Source: Clostridiaceae bacterium
Lineage (GTDB): Bacteria; Bacillota; Clostridia; Lachnospirales; Lachnospiraceae
DNA: 64,000 nt
Reading direction: 5' to 3'
Assembly (NCBI GenBank): GCA_018378255.1
Contig: JAGZXV010000005.1
Span: 5,073 to 69,072, forward strand
Part shown: piece after piece, positions 34,687 through 44,000 of the stretch
Layout: each line of letters starts with the position of its first letter
How positions within the stretch are numbered: the stretch's first letter is position 1
The notes under the pieces: model-generated
The model's input: the letters and a program-made list of their open reading frames with translations, nothing else
Database searches by the model: none
Told to the model about the DNA's origin: nothing
Made by a program: the position numbers and the translations under genes

Positions 34687-36216
34687 TTAAGATTTGTGCC
34701 CGCCAATCTGCTGGTTGCGTTCTTTGGTCATGGCCCCTTCTTCCAGGTTCATTCCTTTTAGAATCGCATTTTTGCCGAACTTTTTCTTGATGGCCAGCAT
34801 TGCCTCCTGCATTTGTTTTTCACGTTTTAGTTTCTCTTCTTCTTCTTTCTTTTTCTTTTCTAAAGCTTCATAGTCTGTAAAGAGGTCGAGCTGTTCAAAA
34901 GACTGTGTGTTGGGAGATGTGGATTCGCCGGAAACGTGATTGGCTGTAATATAAACTCTTCTGACCAGCAGATTCTTGTCCACAATATTGTCATATAAAT
35001 TCATCACTGCGTCCATGATCAGCATGGTAGAAGACGTCTGCCGTCCGATGTTTGCGGTGCCATGGGCATGTTTGGGGATTTTGCGTCCGTAATGGTCTGT
35101 GGTGATCTCGCCTTTATATGATTTTCTGATGGCGGGATCGGTGAGATTGTCTATGTCATATCCCACCGTGAGAACCATCTGATCGGTTACAAGCCCTCTT
35201 TCCACCAGATCGAGAACCAGAAGATCTGTCATCTCCTGTACAATCAGCCTCGCTTTTTTATAGTCGTAGGGGCATTGCAGAACCTGGCCGGAGCCGATGC
35301 AGTTTGCCGCGGGTTTGTATGATTTGATGTCGGTCATCGTACAAGGCTCCCATCCCCAGGCATGGTCAATCAGCAGTTCAGCATTGACTCCGAACAGTTT
35401 ATATAGCAGTTCTTCGTTGTGGTATTCATTGGGTTTTCCGATGGAGCACCGGGCTACGTCCCCCATGGTATATAAACCGTTTGATTCCAGTTTGCGGGCA
35501 TAGCCCTTTCCGATCCGCCAAAAATCAGTCAGAGGACGGTGGTTCCACAAAAGCCGCCTGTAGGACATCTCATTCAGTTCAGCGATCAGCATTCCATTCT
35601 CATCCGGCACAATCCGCTTTGCCATAATATCCATGGCGATCTTGCACAGATACAGGTTGGAGCCGATTCCGGCGGTGGCCGTTATTCCGGTGGCCTGGAA
35701 GATATCCTGTATCATCTTTGCAGCCAGTTCACGGGCTGTAAGCCGGTAAGTGCCCAGATAGTCGGATGCATCGATCATCACTTCATCTATGGAATAGACG
35801 TGAATATCTTCCGGAGAAATGTATTTCAGATAAATATTATAAATCCTGGTGCTGTATTCCATATAAAAGGCCATCCGGGGCGGAGCAGTGATATAGGAAA
35901 CCGACAGCTCAGGAGATGATTTCAGCTCATCCGCATCATAGGAGGAACCGGTAAATGTATGTCCCGGCGCCATCCGTTTTCTGCCTGCGTTGACTTCATT
36001 GATCTTCTGCACCACCTCAAATAATCTGGGCCGTCCAGGCAGCCCATAGGCTTTGAGGGCCGGTGATACGGCAAGGCAGATGGTTTTTTCTGTACGGCTT
36101 GCATCGGCAACCACAAGGTTGGTGGTCAGGGGATCCAGATATCGTTCTCTGCACTCTACGGAGGCGTAAAATGATTTTAAGTCAATGGCGATATAAGCAT
36201 GATTCTCATTTGACAT
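34687..36216 (-). CDS. Y-family DNA polymerase, UvrX/UmuC type
   Basis: 509-residue translesion polymerase. The metal-binding and steric-gate region is YIAIDLKSFYASVECRERYL and the second acidic motif is VYSIDEVMIDASDYL. The helix-hairpin-helix/thumb region contains DFWRIGKGYARKLESNGLYT. The C-terminal little-finger domain is followed by a charged tail (KKKEEEEKLKREKQMQE). It is longer than dinB at 47436, and the YolD partner places it in the UvrX/YqjW group. AGGAGG precedes ATG 36216. I find no GAAC-N4-GTTC LexA box in its promoter region, unlike dinB. Confidence 0.92.
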   Translation of the reverse strand: MSNENHAYIAIDLKSFYASVECRERYLDPLTTNLVVADASRTEKTICLAVSPALKAYGLPGRPRLFEVVQKINEVNAGRKRMAPGHTFTGSSYDADELKSSPELSVSYITAPPRMAFYMEYSTRIYNIYLKYISPEDIHVYSIDEVMIDASDYLGTYRLTARELAAKMIQDIFQATGITATAGIGSNLYLCKIAMDIMAKRIVPDENGMLIAELNEMSYRRLLWNHRPLTDFWRIGKGYARKLESNGLYTMGDVARCSIGKPNEYHNEELLYKLFGVNAELLIDHAWGWEPCTMTDIKSYKPAANCIGSGQVLQCPYDYKKARLIVQEMTDLLVLDLVERGLVTDQMVLTVGYDIDNLTDPAIRKSYKGEITTDHYGRKIPKHAHGTANIGRQTSSTMLIMDAVMNLYDNIVDKNLLVRRVYITANHVSGESTSPNTQSFEQLDLFTDYEALEKKKKEEEEKLKREKQMQEAMLAIKKKFGKNAILKGMNLEEGAMTKERNQQIGGHKS

Positions 36217-36311
36217 GGGCGGCAGCCTCCTTTCGATAAAGTGATTTATAGTTATTTTATCATATTGGGAGGGGAAATAACCATGTTTTTTAAAAACAAT
36301 CCGTCATCCGG

Positions 36312-36827
36312 TCAGCCGCAGCTTATATCAGCCAGCATGGCCTGAAAGATGCTGACATGAACCTGTTCGTCCAGAATAATCCGGTTTAACAGATCCGTGA
36401 TACAGTGGTCCTGAATCAGGCCGGCCTGTTTCTGGTATGTAGCGATCGTATTCTGTTCTCCCCGAAGAGCGTTTTGCAGCAGTGCGTCCATAGGACGGGG
36501 ATAATGATTGCAGGCAGGGGACCAATACCGGGCGCTCCTGCCTCTGTAGGTCCACAGCCGCGGGTCTGCGCCCAGCATATAAGCCAGCTGGGAGAAAATA
36601 TTGAGATGGTGCATCTCAACAATGCTGATCTTGTGAAAGACATCGGAAAAGTCCTTTCTGTTCTCCGTCAGGATTACGCTGTTGTAGAAATACAGGCTGA
36701 CGGCCGACATTTCGGAATTGCAAGAGCCGATATTACTCAGCATTACATTAGCATAGCGTAAATTTGGGCATTCTACTGTTACGGGAGGGTAGGGGCTGGA
36801 ATCTGAAAAATTGTTAAAAGACAACAT
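36312..36827 (-). CDS. Ferritin-like diiron protein (rubrerythrin superfamily)
   Basis: 171 residues forming a four-helix ferritin-like bundle. Candidate metal ligands are E39 (NSEMSAV), E71 and H74 (VEMHHLN), E124 (RGEQNTI), and E154 and H157 (LDEQVHV): two ExxH pairs plus two single Glu, the usual diiron/dimanganese set. There is no rubredoxin domain. AAGGAG lies six T's before the ATG. It may detoxify peroxide or be a spore-associated member of the family. An insertion GRSARYWSPACNHYPRP between helices 2 and 3 is unusual to me. Confidence 0.82.
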   Translation of the reverse strand: MLSFNNFSDSSPYPPVTVECPNLRYANVMLSNIGSCNSEMSAVSLYFYNSVILTENRKDFSDVFHKISIVEMHHLNIFSQLAYMLGADPRLWTYRGRSARYWSPACNHYPRPMDALLQNALRGEQNTIATYQKQAGLIQDHCITDLLNRIILDEQVHVSIFQAMLADISCG

Positions 36828-36959
36828 AAAAAACTCCTTTTATAGATTAACTTAAATTAATATATAGTAGGAGCCGGACAGGAATATGCGGAAAAACCAA
36901 TAAAAAGATTCAAAGAAAATCAGGCTGATAAAAACGGAGGATTACCCTGAAAAAGGCAT

Positions 36960-36986
36960 AAAAAAACAGGAATCATAAAATTCCTG
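36960..36986 (-). terminator. Hairpin with T-run upstream of the ferritin-like gene
   Basis: Read on the minus strand, CAGGAAT/ATTCCTG (arms 36980-36986 and 36967-36973) is followed by seven T residues (36966-36960). It lies about 130 bases before the ferritin-like gene and points towards it, with no gene of that strand further upstream until 49 kb. It could be a leader attenuator or a remnant. Confidence 0.55.
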
Positions 36987-37121
36987 AATTAAGCTAAACT
37001 TCATTATCCATCATATCACAGATGAAATTATAAGTCTAGTATTACAGCGATATTTTTGATACGATTTTTACAGCGAAGCAGCTGCATGGCTTATAAAATG
37101 AGAGATGAGATGGAGGGAAAA

Positions 37122-39158
37122 ATGGAAACAGATAAGGAACTGGTTCAGGAACAGAAGCATCTGGATGACTGTTTGGATGTGATTAGAAAAAATATTAAAT
37201 ATTATGAACTGAGGATCAGCGAATACAAAAGAGAGACAGATGAATTATTTCAGGCAATCCGCAAAGGGGATGTGGAATTGTATGACCAGCTGTTTGCCAG
37301 CCAGAATATTCTGGAACATGCGCGGAAGTCTTTGCACAGGAATCAGGCGGCGGCTAAAAAAGCCTTTTTCGGCCGTATTGATTACAGGGAAACTACAAAC
37401 GATATCCGGGAATCATGGTATATTGGTAAAAATGGAATCAGCATAGACCGGACGAATCTATTAATTGTAGACTGGCGTGCCCCGGTTTCTTCCGTATATT
37501 ATGAAAATGAAATGGGTACGGGATTTTATCAGCCGGCGGATGACGGCGAACCGGTGGAAATCGACCTGACAAAAAAGAGAACGTATGATGTATCAGGGGA
37601 CCGGATGCTGGGTTATTATGATAATGATGCGGTATCCAACGATGAGCTCCTGGTAAAGTATCTGGCACAGAACAAAGAAGCTGTGTTAGGAGACATTATA
37701 GCTACCATCCAGAAGGAACAGAATGCCATTATCCGTGACCGTCCTGTTAAAAATATCATCGTTCAGGGAGTGGCGGGCAGCGGAAAGACCACAGTGGCCA
37801 TGCACCGGATTTCCTATATTTTATATAACTATGGAAACCGGTACAAATCCAGTGAATTTTGTATTGTGGGGAGCAATGACATGCTGCTCAGTTATATCAC
37901 CAGCGGCCTGCCGGAATTGGATGTAAATAATGTAAAACAGATAAAAATGGATCAGTTTTTCCCTTATCTGATGGAAAAAGCCTGGAAGAAAAAATATAAG
38001 CTCATTGCGGAAAATGAAGAAACTGCCATAAAAAGCCGCCTTCCGTTTATACGGGAGCTGGAGCAGTATCTTCAGGATTACCGGATGAAGATGATTCCCG
38101 CCAGAGATATCACAGATGACAAAATCGGCCTTGTGCTGAGCGGTTCCAATATCCAGGAAACCCTGGACCGTTTTTCGGGACTGTCTGTGGCGGAACTGGC
38201 TGTTTTGATGAATGAGAGGTTGAAAAAAAGGATTTGCTTTTTGGTAGATGAGGATGAGACTGAGGCATTTAAGGCTAAGATAAGGGAATACCGGAAGTAT
38301 TTTGATCCTTTGAAGGGCCAGGGGGGCTGTCTGGAATGGTACCGGTGCTTTTTGGAGCGGTATTCCGAGAAAATCCGTCCCATGCCAAAGACATTGGAGA
38401 ATTTGAAAAAGGGCCATATGGATGTTTATGATATGGCCGCCGCGGCTCTCATATGGAAAAGGATTTTTGTAAAAGACCAGCCTGATGAATTCAGCCAGAT
38501 CATCATTGACGAAGCCCAGGATTTTGGAGAAGTGATTTATTATTCCCTGCAGCAGGTTCTGCCTAAATGCTGTTTTACGATTATGGGAGATGTGTCCCAG
38601 AATATTAATTATGAGACGGGGATGAATGAGTGGGACAGCCTTCAAAGCGTCCTGTTTCAGAAAGGAAGAGACAGCTTTTATCTGCTCTCCAAAAGCTACC
38701 GCAATACCATTGAAATATCGGAATTTGCCGGGAAGGTGCTGGAAAAGGCATCGGCAGGCCGGTATAAGATCCAGCCGGTGATCCGCCACGGCCGCCCGGT
38801 GGAGCGGATTACCGACCGGGAAGAGAATCTGGCTGTCCGGGCAAAAATGCTGATAAAGGACATCCAGAGCCGGGGATTTGACACGATTGCAGTCATATGC
38901 CGTACCCAGGAGGAAGCTATGCAGGTGGAAAAAATGCTGGGAAAGACCATACAGGGCCAATCGGACGATAAGTTTAAAAAAGGAGTTATGGTTCTTCCAA
39001 TCAGGCTGACAAAAGGGCTGGAATTTGATGCTGTGATCATATGGAAACCGGATAACGCCCATTACGGTGATAATCCTAAGGATGCAAAACTGATGTATGT
39101 GGCGGTGACGCGGGCGCTGCATGAGCTTTATCTGCTGGGAACGGAAATTACATGGTAG
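37122..39158 (+). CDS. helD: HelD-type superfamily 1 ATPase (RNA polymerase-associated motor)
   Basis: 678 residues from ATG 37122, five to six bases after GGAGGG; the frame from 37056 adds an unlikely leader. An N-terminal coiled coil (DDCLDVIRKNIKYYELRISEY) as in HelD, which inserts into RNA polymerase channels, precedes the 1A domain with Walker A GVAGSGKTTVAMHR. Later motifs are Walker B IIIDEAQDFGE, SYRNTIEISEFA, and LTKGLEFDAVII with VAVTRALHELYLLG. HelD releases stalled or DNA-bound RNA polymerase. A conventional UvrD-like repair helicase is a less likely reading because of the coiled-coil start. Monocistronic. Confidence 0.88.
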   Translation: METDKELVQEQKHLDDCLDVIRKNIKYYELRISEYKRETDELFQAIRKGDVELYDQLFASQNILEHARKSLHRNQAAAKKAFFGRIDYRETTNDIRESWYIGKNGISIDRTNLLIVDWRAPVSSVYYENEMGTGFYQPADDGEPVEIDLTKKRTYDVSGDRMLGYYDNDAVSNDELLVKYLAQNKEAVLGDIIATIQKEQNAIIRDRPVKNIIVQGVAGSGKTTVAMHRISYILYNYGNRYKSSEFCIVGSNDMLLSYITSGLPELDVNNVKQIKMDQFFPYLMEKAWKKKYKLIAENEETAIKSRLPFIRELEQYLQDYRMKMIPARDITDDKIGLVLSGSNIQETLDRFSGLSVAELAVLMNERLKKRICFLVDEDETEAFKAKIREYRKYFDPLKGQGGCLEWYRCFLERYSEKIRPMPKTLENLKKGHMDVYDMAAAALIWKRIFVKDQPDEFSQIIIDEAQDFGEVIYYSLQQVLPKCCFTIMGDVSQNINYETGMNEWDSLQSVLFQKGRDSFYLLSKSYRNTIEISEFAGKVLEKASAGRYKIQPVIRHGRPVERITDREENLAVRAKMLIKDIQSRGFDTIAVICRTQEEAMQVEKMLGKTIQGQSDDKFKKGVMVLPIRLTKGLEFDAVIIWKPDNAHYGDNPKDAKLMYVAVTRALHELYLLGTEITW

Positions 39159-39239
39159 CTGGGTATGCAGACGATACCTATTATATTCGCCTTAGGCGGA
39201 TAAGGCGCAGGACAACAAGTCAACATTTGCGAGGTAAAC

Positions 39240-39851
39240 ATGATTGAAATTAGAGAAATACAAAAGCAGGATTATAAAAAGGCGCGGAAGTTTGCAATTC
39301 AAGGCATGCACTTGAATTGGTATATGGATAACGAAACCATCCTTTCTCTGTATAGCAAATATTTCTGGTACATGGAATTAAACCGGGCAACGAAAGCCTA
39401 CGGTGCGTATGTGAATGATTGTTTTGTCGGTGTGTTGCTTGCTGATATGAACGGGGAGAAAAAACGATATCACAGCTTTTGGCGAACGATCTTTGTGAAG
39501 GCATTTGATTTTATACAAAACCTCGTTGCAGGGGAAGGTGTTGGCACATATGACGCAGCGAATAAGGAGATGTTTGCGTCTTTCCGCAAAAAGCGGGAAC
39601 CCGATGGGGAAATCGTTTTTCTTGCTGCCGACCCGGAATGTAAAGTCAAGGGGGTCGGCACAGCCTTGCTTTCCGCATTTGAAGCGGAAGAAACGGGGAA
39701 ACTGGTTTATCTCTACACCGACAATGCCTGCACATATCAGTTTTATGAACACCGGGGATTTACAAAATCAGAAGCAAAAAATGTAGTAATTGACTTGAAA
39801 GATAAAAAAGTACCGTTGCAATGCTTGTTGTATAGCAAATTGATTCAATAA
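39240..39851 (+). CDS. GNAT family N-acetyltransferase
   Basis: 203 residues. The acetyl-CoA loop region is FLAADPECKVKGVGTALLSAF (V-K-G-V-G-T-A in place of the usual Q/RxxGxG/A), followed by YLYTDNACTYQFYEHRGFTK, the C-terminal GNAT signature. The substrate is unknown. Its promoter region and the following 1.2 kb differ in composition from their surroundings, and it stands next to a conjugative-element scar, so it may be acquired cargo. GCGAGGTAAAC precedes the ATG. Confidence 0.88.
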   Translation: MIEIREIQKQDYKKARKFAIQGMHLNWYMDNETILSLYSKYFWYMELNRATKAYGAYVNDCFVGVLLADMNGEKKRYHSFWRTIFVKAFDFIQNLVAGEGVGTYDAANKEMFASFRKKREPDGEIVFLAADPECKVKGVGTALLSAFEAEETGKLVYLYTDNACTYQFYEHRGFTKSEAKNVVIDLKDKKVPLQCLLYSKLIQ

Positions 39852-39929
39852 AACAAATATTTTCGTTTATATAGCTGATTGTAGTACGCTTTATTGGGTT
39901 AATGCGTATTTCCTTTTTAACCGTTCTTA

Positions 39930-40540
39930 ATAGTGGCGAGCAGTACAAAGTGGAACTCGCTTTGCGATTTCACCGATTTTCGCCCCGGCGAAAAATGGAA
40001 AATCTGCTTGTTGGGGGGGCCCCCAATCCCCCGGCAAGGCAGCGCTTTCTCGGGTGCTGAATGCGAGAGACTTGACGAGCTGGAAAGAAGTATGCTTACA
40101 GCGTCCGGCTGGACACGCAGCTGCCCCGTTAAGGGCGATGAAAAAGGCCGCCGTTGGCGGGGCTTTTCCGGGTGGGGTGGGTTCCAGTACTCAACAAGCG
40201 TGTCGCAAGAGTGCATATACTCCTGCCCTGATTGCCACGATTGTTTTCGGTGGGATTGGGATTCCCGGGGCGTTCATGTGGAACGATAGAAGGCCGGTTC
40301 CGAGGGCTCAGGTGAAATGATACAGCCCCCTCGGTTCCGCGTTCGCAGAGGCCCATTCTGTCAGGAATTGGGCGGCCCTATTTTCCCGCGTTCGCAGTCG
40401 GTTTTTTATGCCACGCCGCCCCTCCCGCAGCTAGACAGCGGCTCATTACATTCAAACCGTCGGCGCAGGGTTTTCCCGTTTTGTAGGCGGAAAAATCCCG
40501 CCCAAATCCCGCCAAACTTTACAAAAGTATGTTGCAAGAA
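39930..40540. mobile_element. Scar of a Tn1549/CTn-type conjugative element (oriT-like region), no intact gene
   Basis: A block much more GC-rich than both flanks. It starts with an imperfect inverted repeat GTGGAACTCGC-TTT-GCGATTTCAC (39950-39973), then TTTTCGCC-CC-GGCGAAAA (39977-39994) and the palindrome TTGGGGGGGCCCCCAA (40011-40026). From memory, similar nested repeats lie between mobC and the relaxase gene of Lachnospiraceae conjugative elements. Overlapping frames at 39933-40289 and 40054-40320 have no recognisable domain. The motif CGCGTTCGCAG occurs twice (about 40338 and 40388). No integrase, relaxase or mobC remains. Confidence 0.5.
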
Positions 40541-40555
40541 CTTTTAATACGGTAT

Positions 40556-40578
40556 GCAGCCTTTTGAGCTGCTTTTTT
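40556..40578 (+). terminator. Small intrinsic terminator at the end of the GC-rich scar
   Basis: GCAGC-CTTTTGA-GCTGC is followed by six T residues, and marks the change from GC-rich to AT-rich sequence. Confidence 0.6.
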
Positions 40579-40637
40579 GCTATTCAGGCAATAAAAAAAT
40601 GCATAAAATTTATTTTTTATTTTTCGTAATTTTACGG

Positions 40638-40666
40638 GTGACAATTCATAAAGTTAGTGGTATAAT
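40638..40666 (+). promoter_or_regulatory. Probable promoter of the large surface-protein gene
   Basis: GTGACA (40638-40643) and TATAAT (40661-40666) have a 17-base spacer. The transcript would have an untranslated leader of about 360 bases. Confidence 0.6.
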
Positions 40667-41031
40667 CAATTTACAAAAAAGCGGTGAGAAGGATATCTGT
40701 TTTTCCACTATTTATCAAAGATATCAGGTTTTCTTATTTTTCTTATATTTCAGAGTACTTAGGGTACGTTCAGAATTATTTTCCAAAGTTTTTAAAAGTA
40801 TTATTTGTGATGAGTTATGAGGTGATGTGTTTATTTTTTATGCGCAAAGCCGGGCATTTTTATTTCCTGTGTAATACTTTCTTTGTTAATCTGCTGTTTT
40901 CCGAATGGCCGATCTTAATAATCATTTATTTTCCGGTTTTTCTGCCGAAATAGAATATCCCAAACTTTTTATAGTCCATGTATTCAGGGATTTTTTCCCA
41001 TACCTAAAAATAGAACGAAAAGAGGTTTATT
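40667..41031. other. Long AT-rich leader of the large surface-protein gene
   Basis: 365 bases. A GTG-started frame (40684-40953) and the hydrophobic 47-codon frame inside it from ATG 40810 have no good ribosome site and low-complexity hydrophobic content, so I do not call them genes. No riboswitch recognised. Confidence 0.5.
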
Positions 41032-44000
41032 ATGAAGAGGTTTAGAAACATTTCAAAAGTGTTATTAGCGGCAGTATTTATATCCAGTCAGAGTAATGGA
41101 CTGTTAATTCTGGCTCAAACGAATGTTTTATTCCCCCCTGTGGGCGTCAGCTGTGCAAGTCCGTCGGATGCGTTGGAAAAGGAGGACACTGTTTCTTTTT
41201 CAGGTGGACGAAAAAAGCATATCGCCTCCGGTTCTGATGCATTAGAGAAGAATGTTACTGCGTCTGATTCCAATGCATTGGAAGGTGACGGATTCTTTCA
41301 CTATGCGATTCCGGGAGAAGTTCCGGCCTGGTATACACAGCTTTCAGGCGGCGATGATGAAGTTATTCTCTATACCTATACGGACCGGTTTGGCCACCTC
41401 CAATGGCGTACATACGGCAGTTGGGGAGAGGATGACTGTTCCTGGTATCCATGCAGTTCTTCCGGCACTGTATCGAAGAACGCAGATGCGGCCGGCACAG
41501 ACAGCGAATATCTGCAGTCAGCCCCTTACCGGTACCAGTCGCTGACGCCAACAGAAGAAGATTTTGAATTTCTCATCCATGAAAAATTATATGAAGGCGA
41601 CGGTTGGCAAATAAAAGAACCGGAACCGGGGCAAAACTATGATGGCTCCCATTATGAGATATGGAGGTTTGGAAAAGAACCGGAGAATTTGAACCACCCC
41701 GTTTCCTATTGGTTTTATGGTTTTCAGGAAAACGGCTGTACGGACCCTATGTGGTATGAATGCAGCGGTTCCGGGATTATTATGGAATCGAATTATTTAA
41801 AGCCCGTCCCAAACGTGAATTTATCTCTGTCAAAGTATTATTTTGATGAAAACGAAATTCAAATTGAAGTTGCGGCAGCGGATTCTTATCAAGTCTTAGA
41901 AGCAGATGCCGGGCAATATATCGTTTTTTTAACCAGAGATCCTGATATGGAGATCAAAAGCGTGAAACCAAGCGTCGGCTCTAACACCATACCAGCCGTA
42001 TCACAGTTAGATGAAACCACTATGGGAACCTATTATTTAACCACAAATTCTAACAGTGCCATTTTTGTTAATGGTGTTTATCCGGGAGGTAATATGGCCC
42101 GTTCAAAAACATATCAAATAAATATCGTTCATAATTATGGTGAATGGACGGCGAAAAAGGAGCCTACCTGCACTCAAACCGGTACATTGATTCACCGGTG
42201 CGCATGTGGAAAAATCGAAACAAAAAGAGCGGATGCATTAGGACATACCTATGACGGCAGCAGTTATGTGAGAGCAGAACCTGACTGTACCATTGTTGGA
42301 AAAACTGCTCACAATTGTACCGTATGCGGCGCATACGAAGATATCGCAGATATTCCGGCTTTGGGGCATGAGGTGGAAAAGTGGGAGTATAGATATGGAT
42401 CCTGTCCATCCGGTGTAACCTTACAGGGAACCTGTACACGGTGTCAGCGGGTGACAGAAGATAAAAAAACAGCAGATCATACATGGACAGACTGGTATTG
42501 GGGTTCCGCTCCGTGCAGTACAACGTCCCATACGTTCGGCCAGGAATTTATGGCATTTAAGCGGCGGGACTGTCAGGTTTGCGGTGCGTCGGAGAGCGGA
42601 GAGACGATTTTTGAACCGATTGAACATGAATTTAATGAATGGATGCTGGGATCAGCGTCTACTTGTGCTAAAACAGGGTACGAAGAACGATATTGTAAGT
42701 ATTATGGAACATCCTCATCCGACTGTCTGGGATATGAAATGAGAACACTTCCTACAACAGAACATACATGGTCTGAATCCAGCAGAACAGCCAGTGTGAA
42801 TGGGTATTGGCAGACTTACTGTGATGTCTGCGGGGACGTGGTCCAGTCAATTCCGGTCACGTATAAAGTCCGCTATTACATCAACCCGGAGTTAACGGAA
42901 TATGCAGAAGATGAATACACTTACGAAATATCTTATTATCCCCCTAAAAAAGATATTGTAAAATGGTATGAAGAAAAGAACGACGGGTGGAGCCTTACCT
43001 GGAAGTGTTCTGAAACCAATACTAATTATAATCCTTATGAGCTGGTAAAAAATCTGACAGAAAATCAGGATGATATTGTTGAGATGATACCGATAATGAC
43101 AGGAATAAGAACTGCGATACATTTGAGGCCTATTGAGTCCTTAAATCCTGAGATAACCTGTTATGGCCGTTACTACGAACCGATGGTTCTGCCGGAACGC
43201 AGGCGTACCGGATATACGTTTTTGTATTGGTCGGATCGCTGGCCGGAAATTGGAAATACATATCAAAATGGAGATCGAATCGATTTCTATAGTGAAAGAA
43301 CCTTTCATGAAGTTTGGGAGCCCAACCGGTACAGGCTCACATTTGCTGATGATACCATAAGCAGTATTTTAAACAATGGTGCACCGGAACATATAAAACC
43401 GACGAAAACCTACGACTATGAGTATCATGATGATAACTTTGGCAATCCGGTGACTATCTATCTCCATTATGATGATATCACCGCACATTTTGAAAGCTAT
43501 AAAAATTTACCTGGTCTGACCTTTTTAGGAGTATATACCCAACCGGATGGGAAGGGTATAAAAGTGAGCAGCGCCAATAAAATGTGGGCGGAAAACAGAA
43601 CGCTCTACCCCTGTTTTAAAGCAGTCGATTATAGCTTAGTCTTTGATGAAGATTATCGTGGAGGAGGCGGTTCCACTCAGGTTAAGCATTATTATGATCC
43701 CATCAGCCCGTTACCGGTTCCTGTGCGGGAAGGATATACTTTTAAAGGATGGTATACGGAAAAAGGCGGAAAAGGCGCTCTGCTCACCTCAGAAAGCAGA
43801 ATGCCGGCAAAAACAACCTGGTATTATGCGCACTGGGAGGAAAACCAGTACTCTGTCACCTATTCTCTGAAGGATGAAACGCCGGTCAGCAGTTCACAGC
43901 ACAAATACAGTGAGACCGCCTATACGGAATCCGAGAATAAGGCTCAAGAGGTTTACCAAACGGTAGAACCCGATGCATATAAATACAATTTAACAGTCTG

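Noticed and set aside
37821..39122. 433-codon open frame on the minus strand
   Set aside because: It lies wholly antisense to helD, whose motifs are intact, and its translation is His/Phe/Leu-rich with no domain. It is a codon-bias shadow.
39933..40320. Overlapping frames in the GC-rich scar as genes
   Set aside because: Two frames of similar length overlap, neither has a domain, and the sequence is dominated by inverted repeats, so it is more likely non-coding.
40684..40953. 89-codon hydrophobic ORF
   Set aside because: GTG start without a ribosome site, low-complexity Phe/Leu/Ile content in AT-rich DNA and no recognisable domain.
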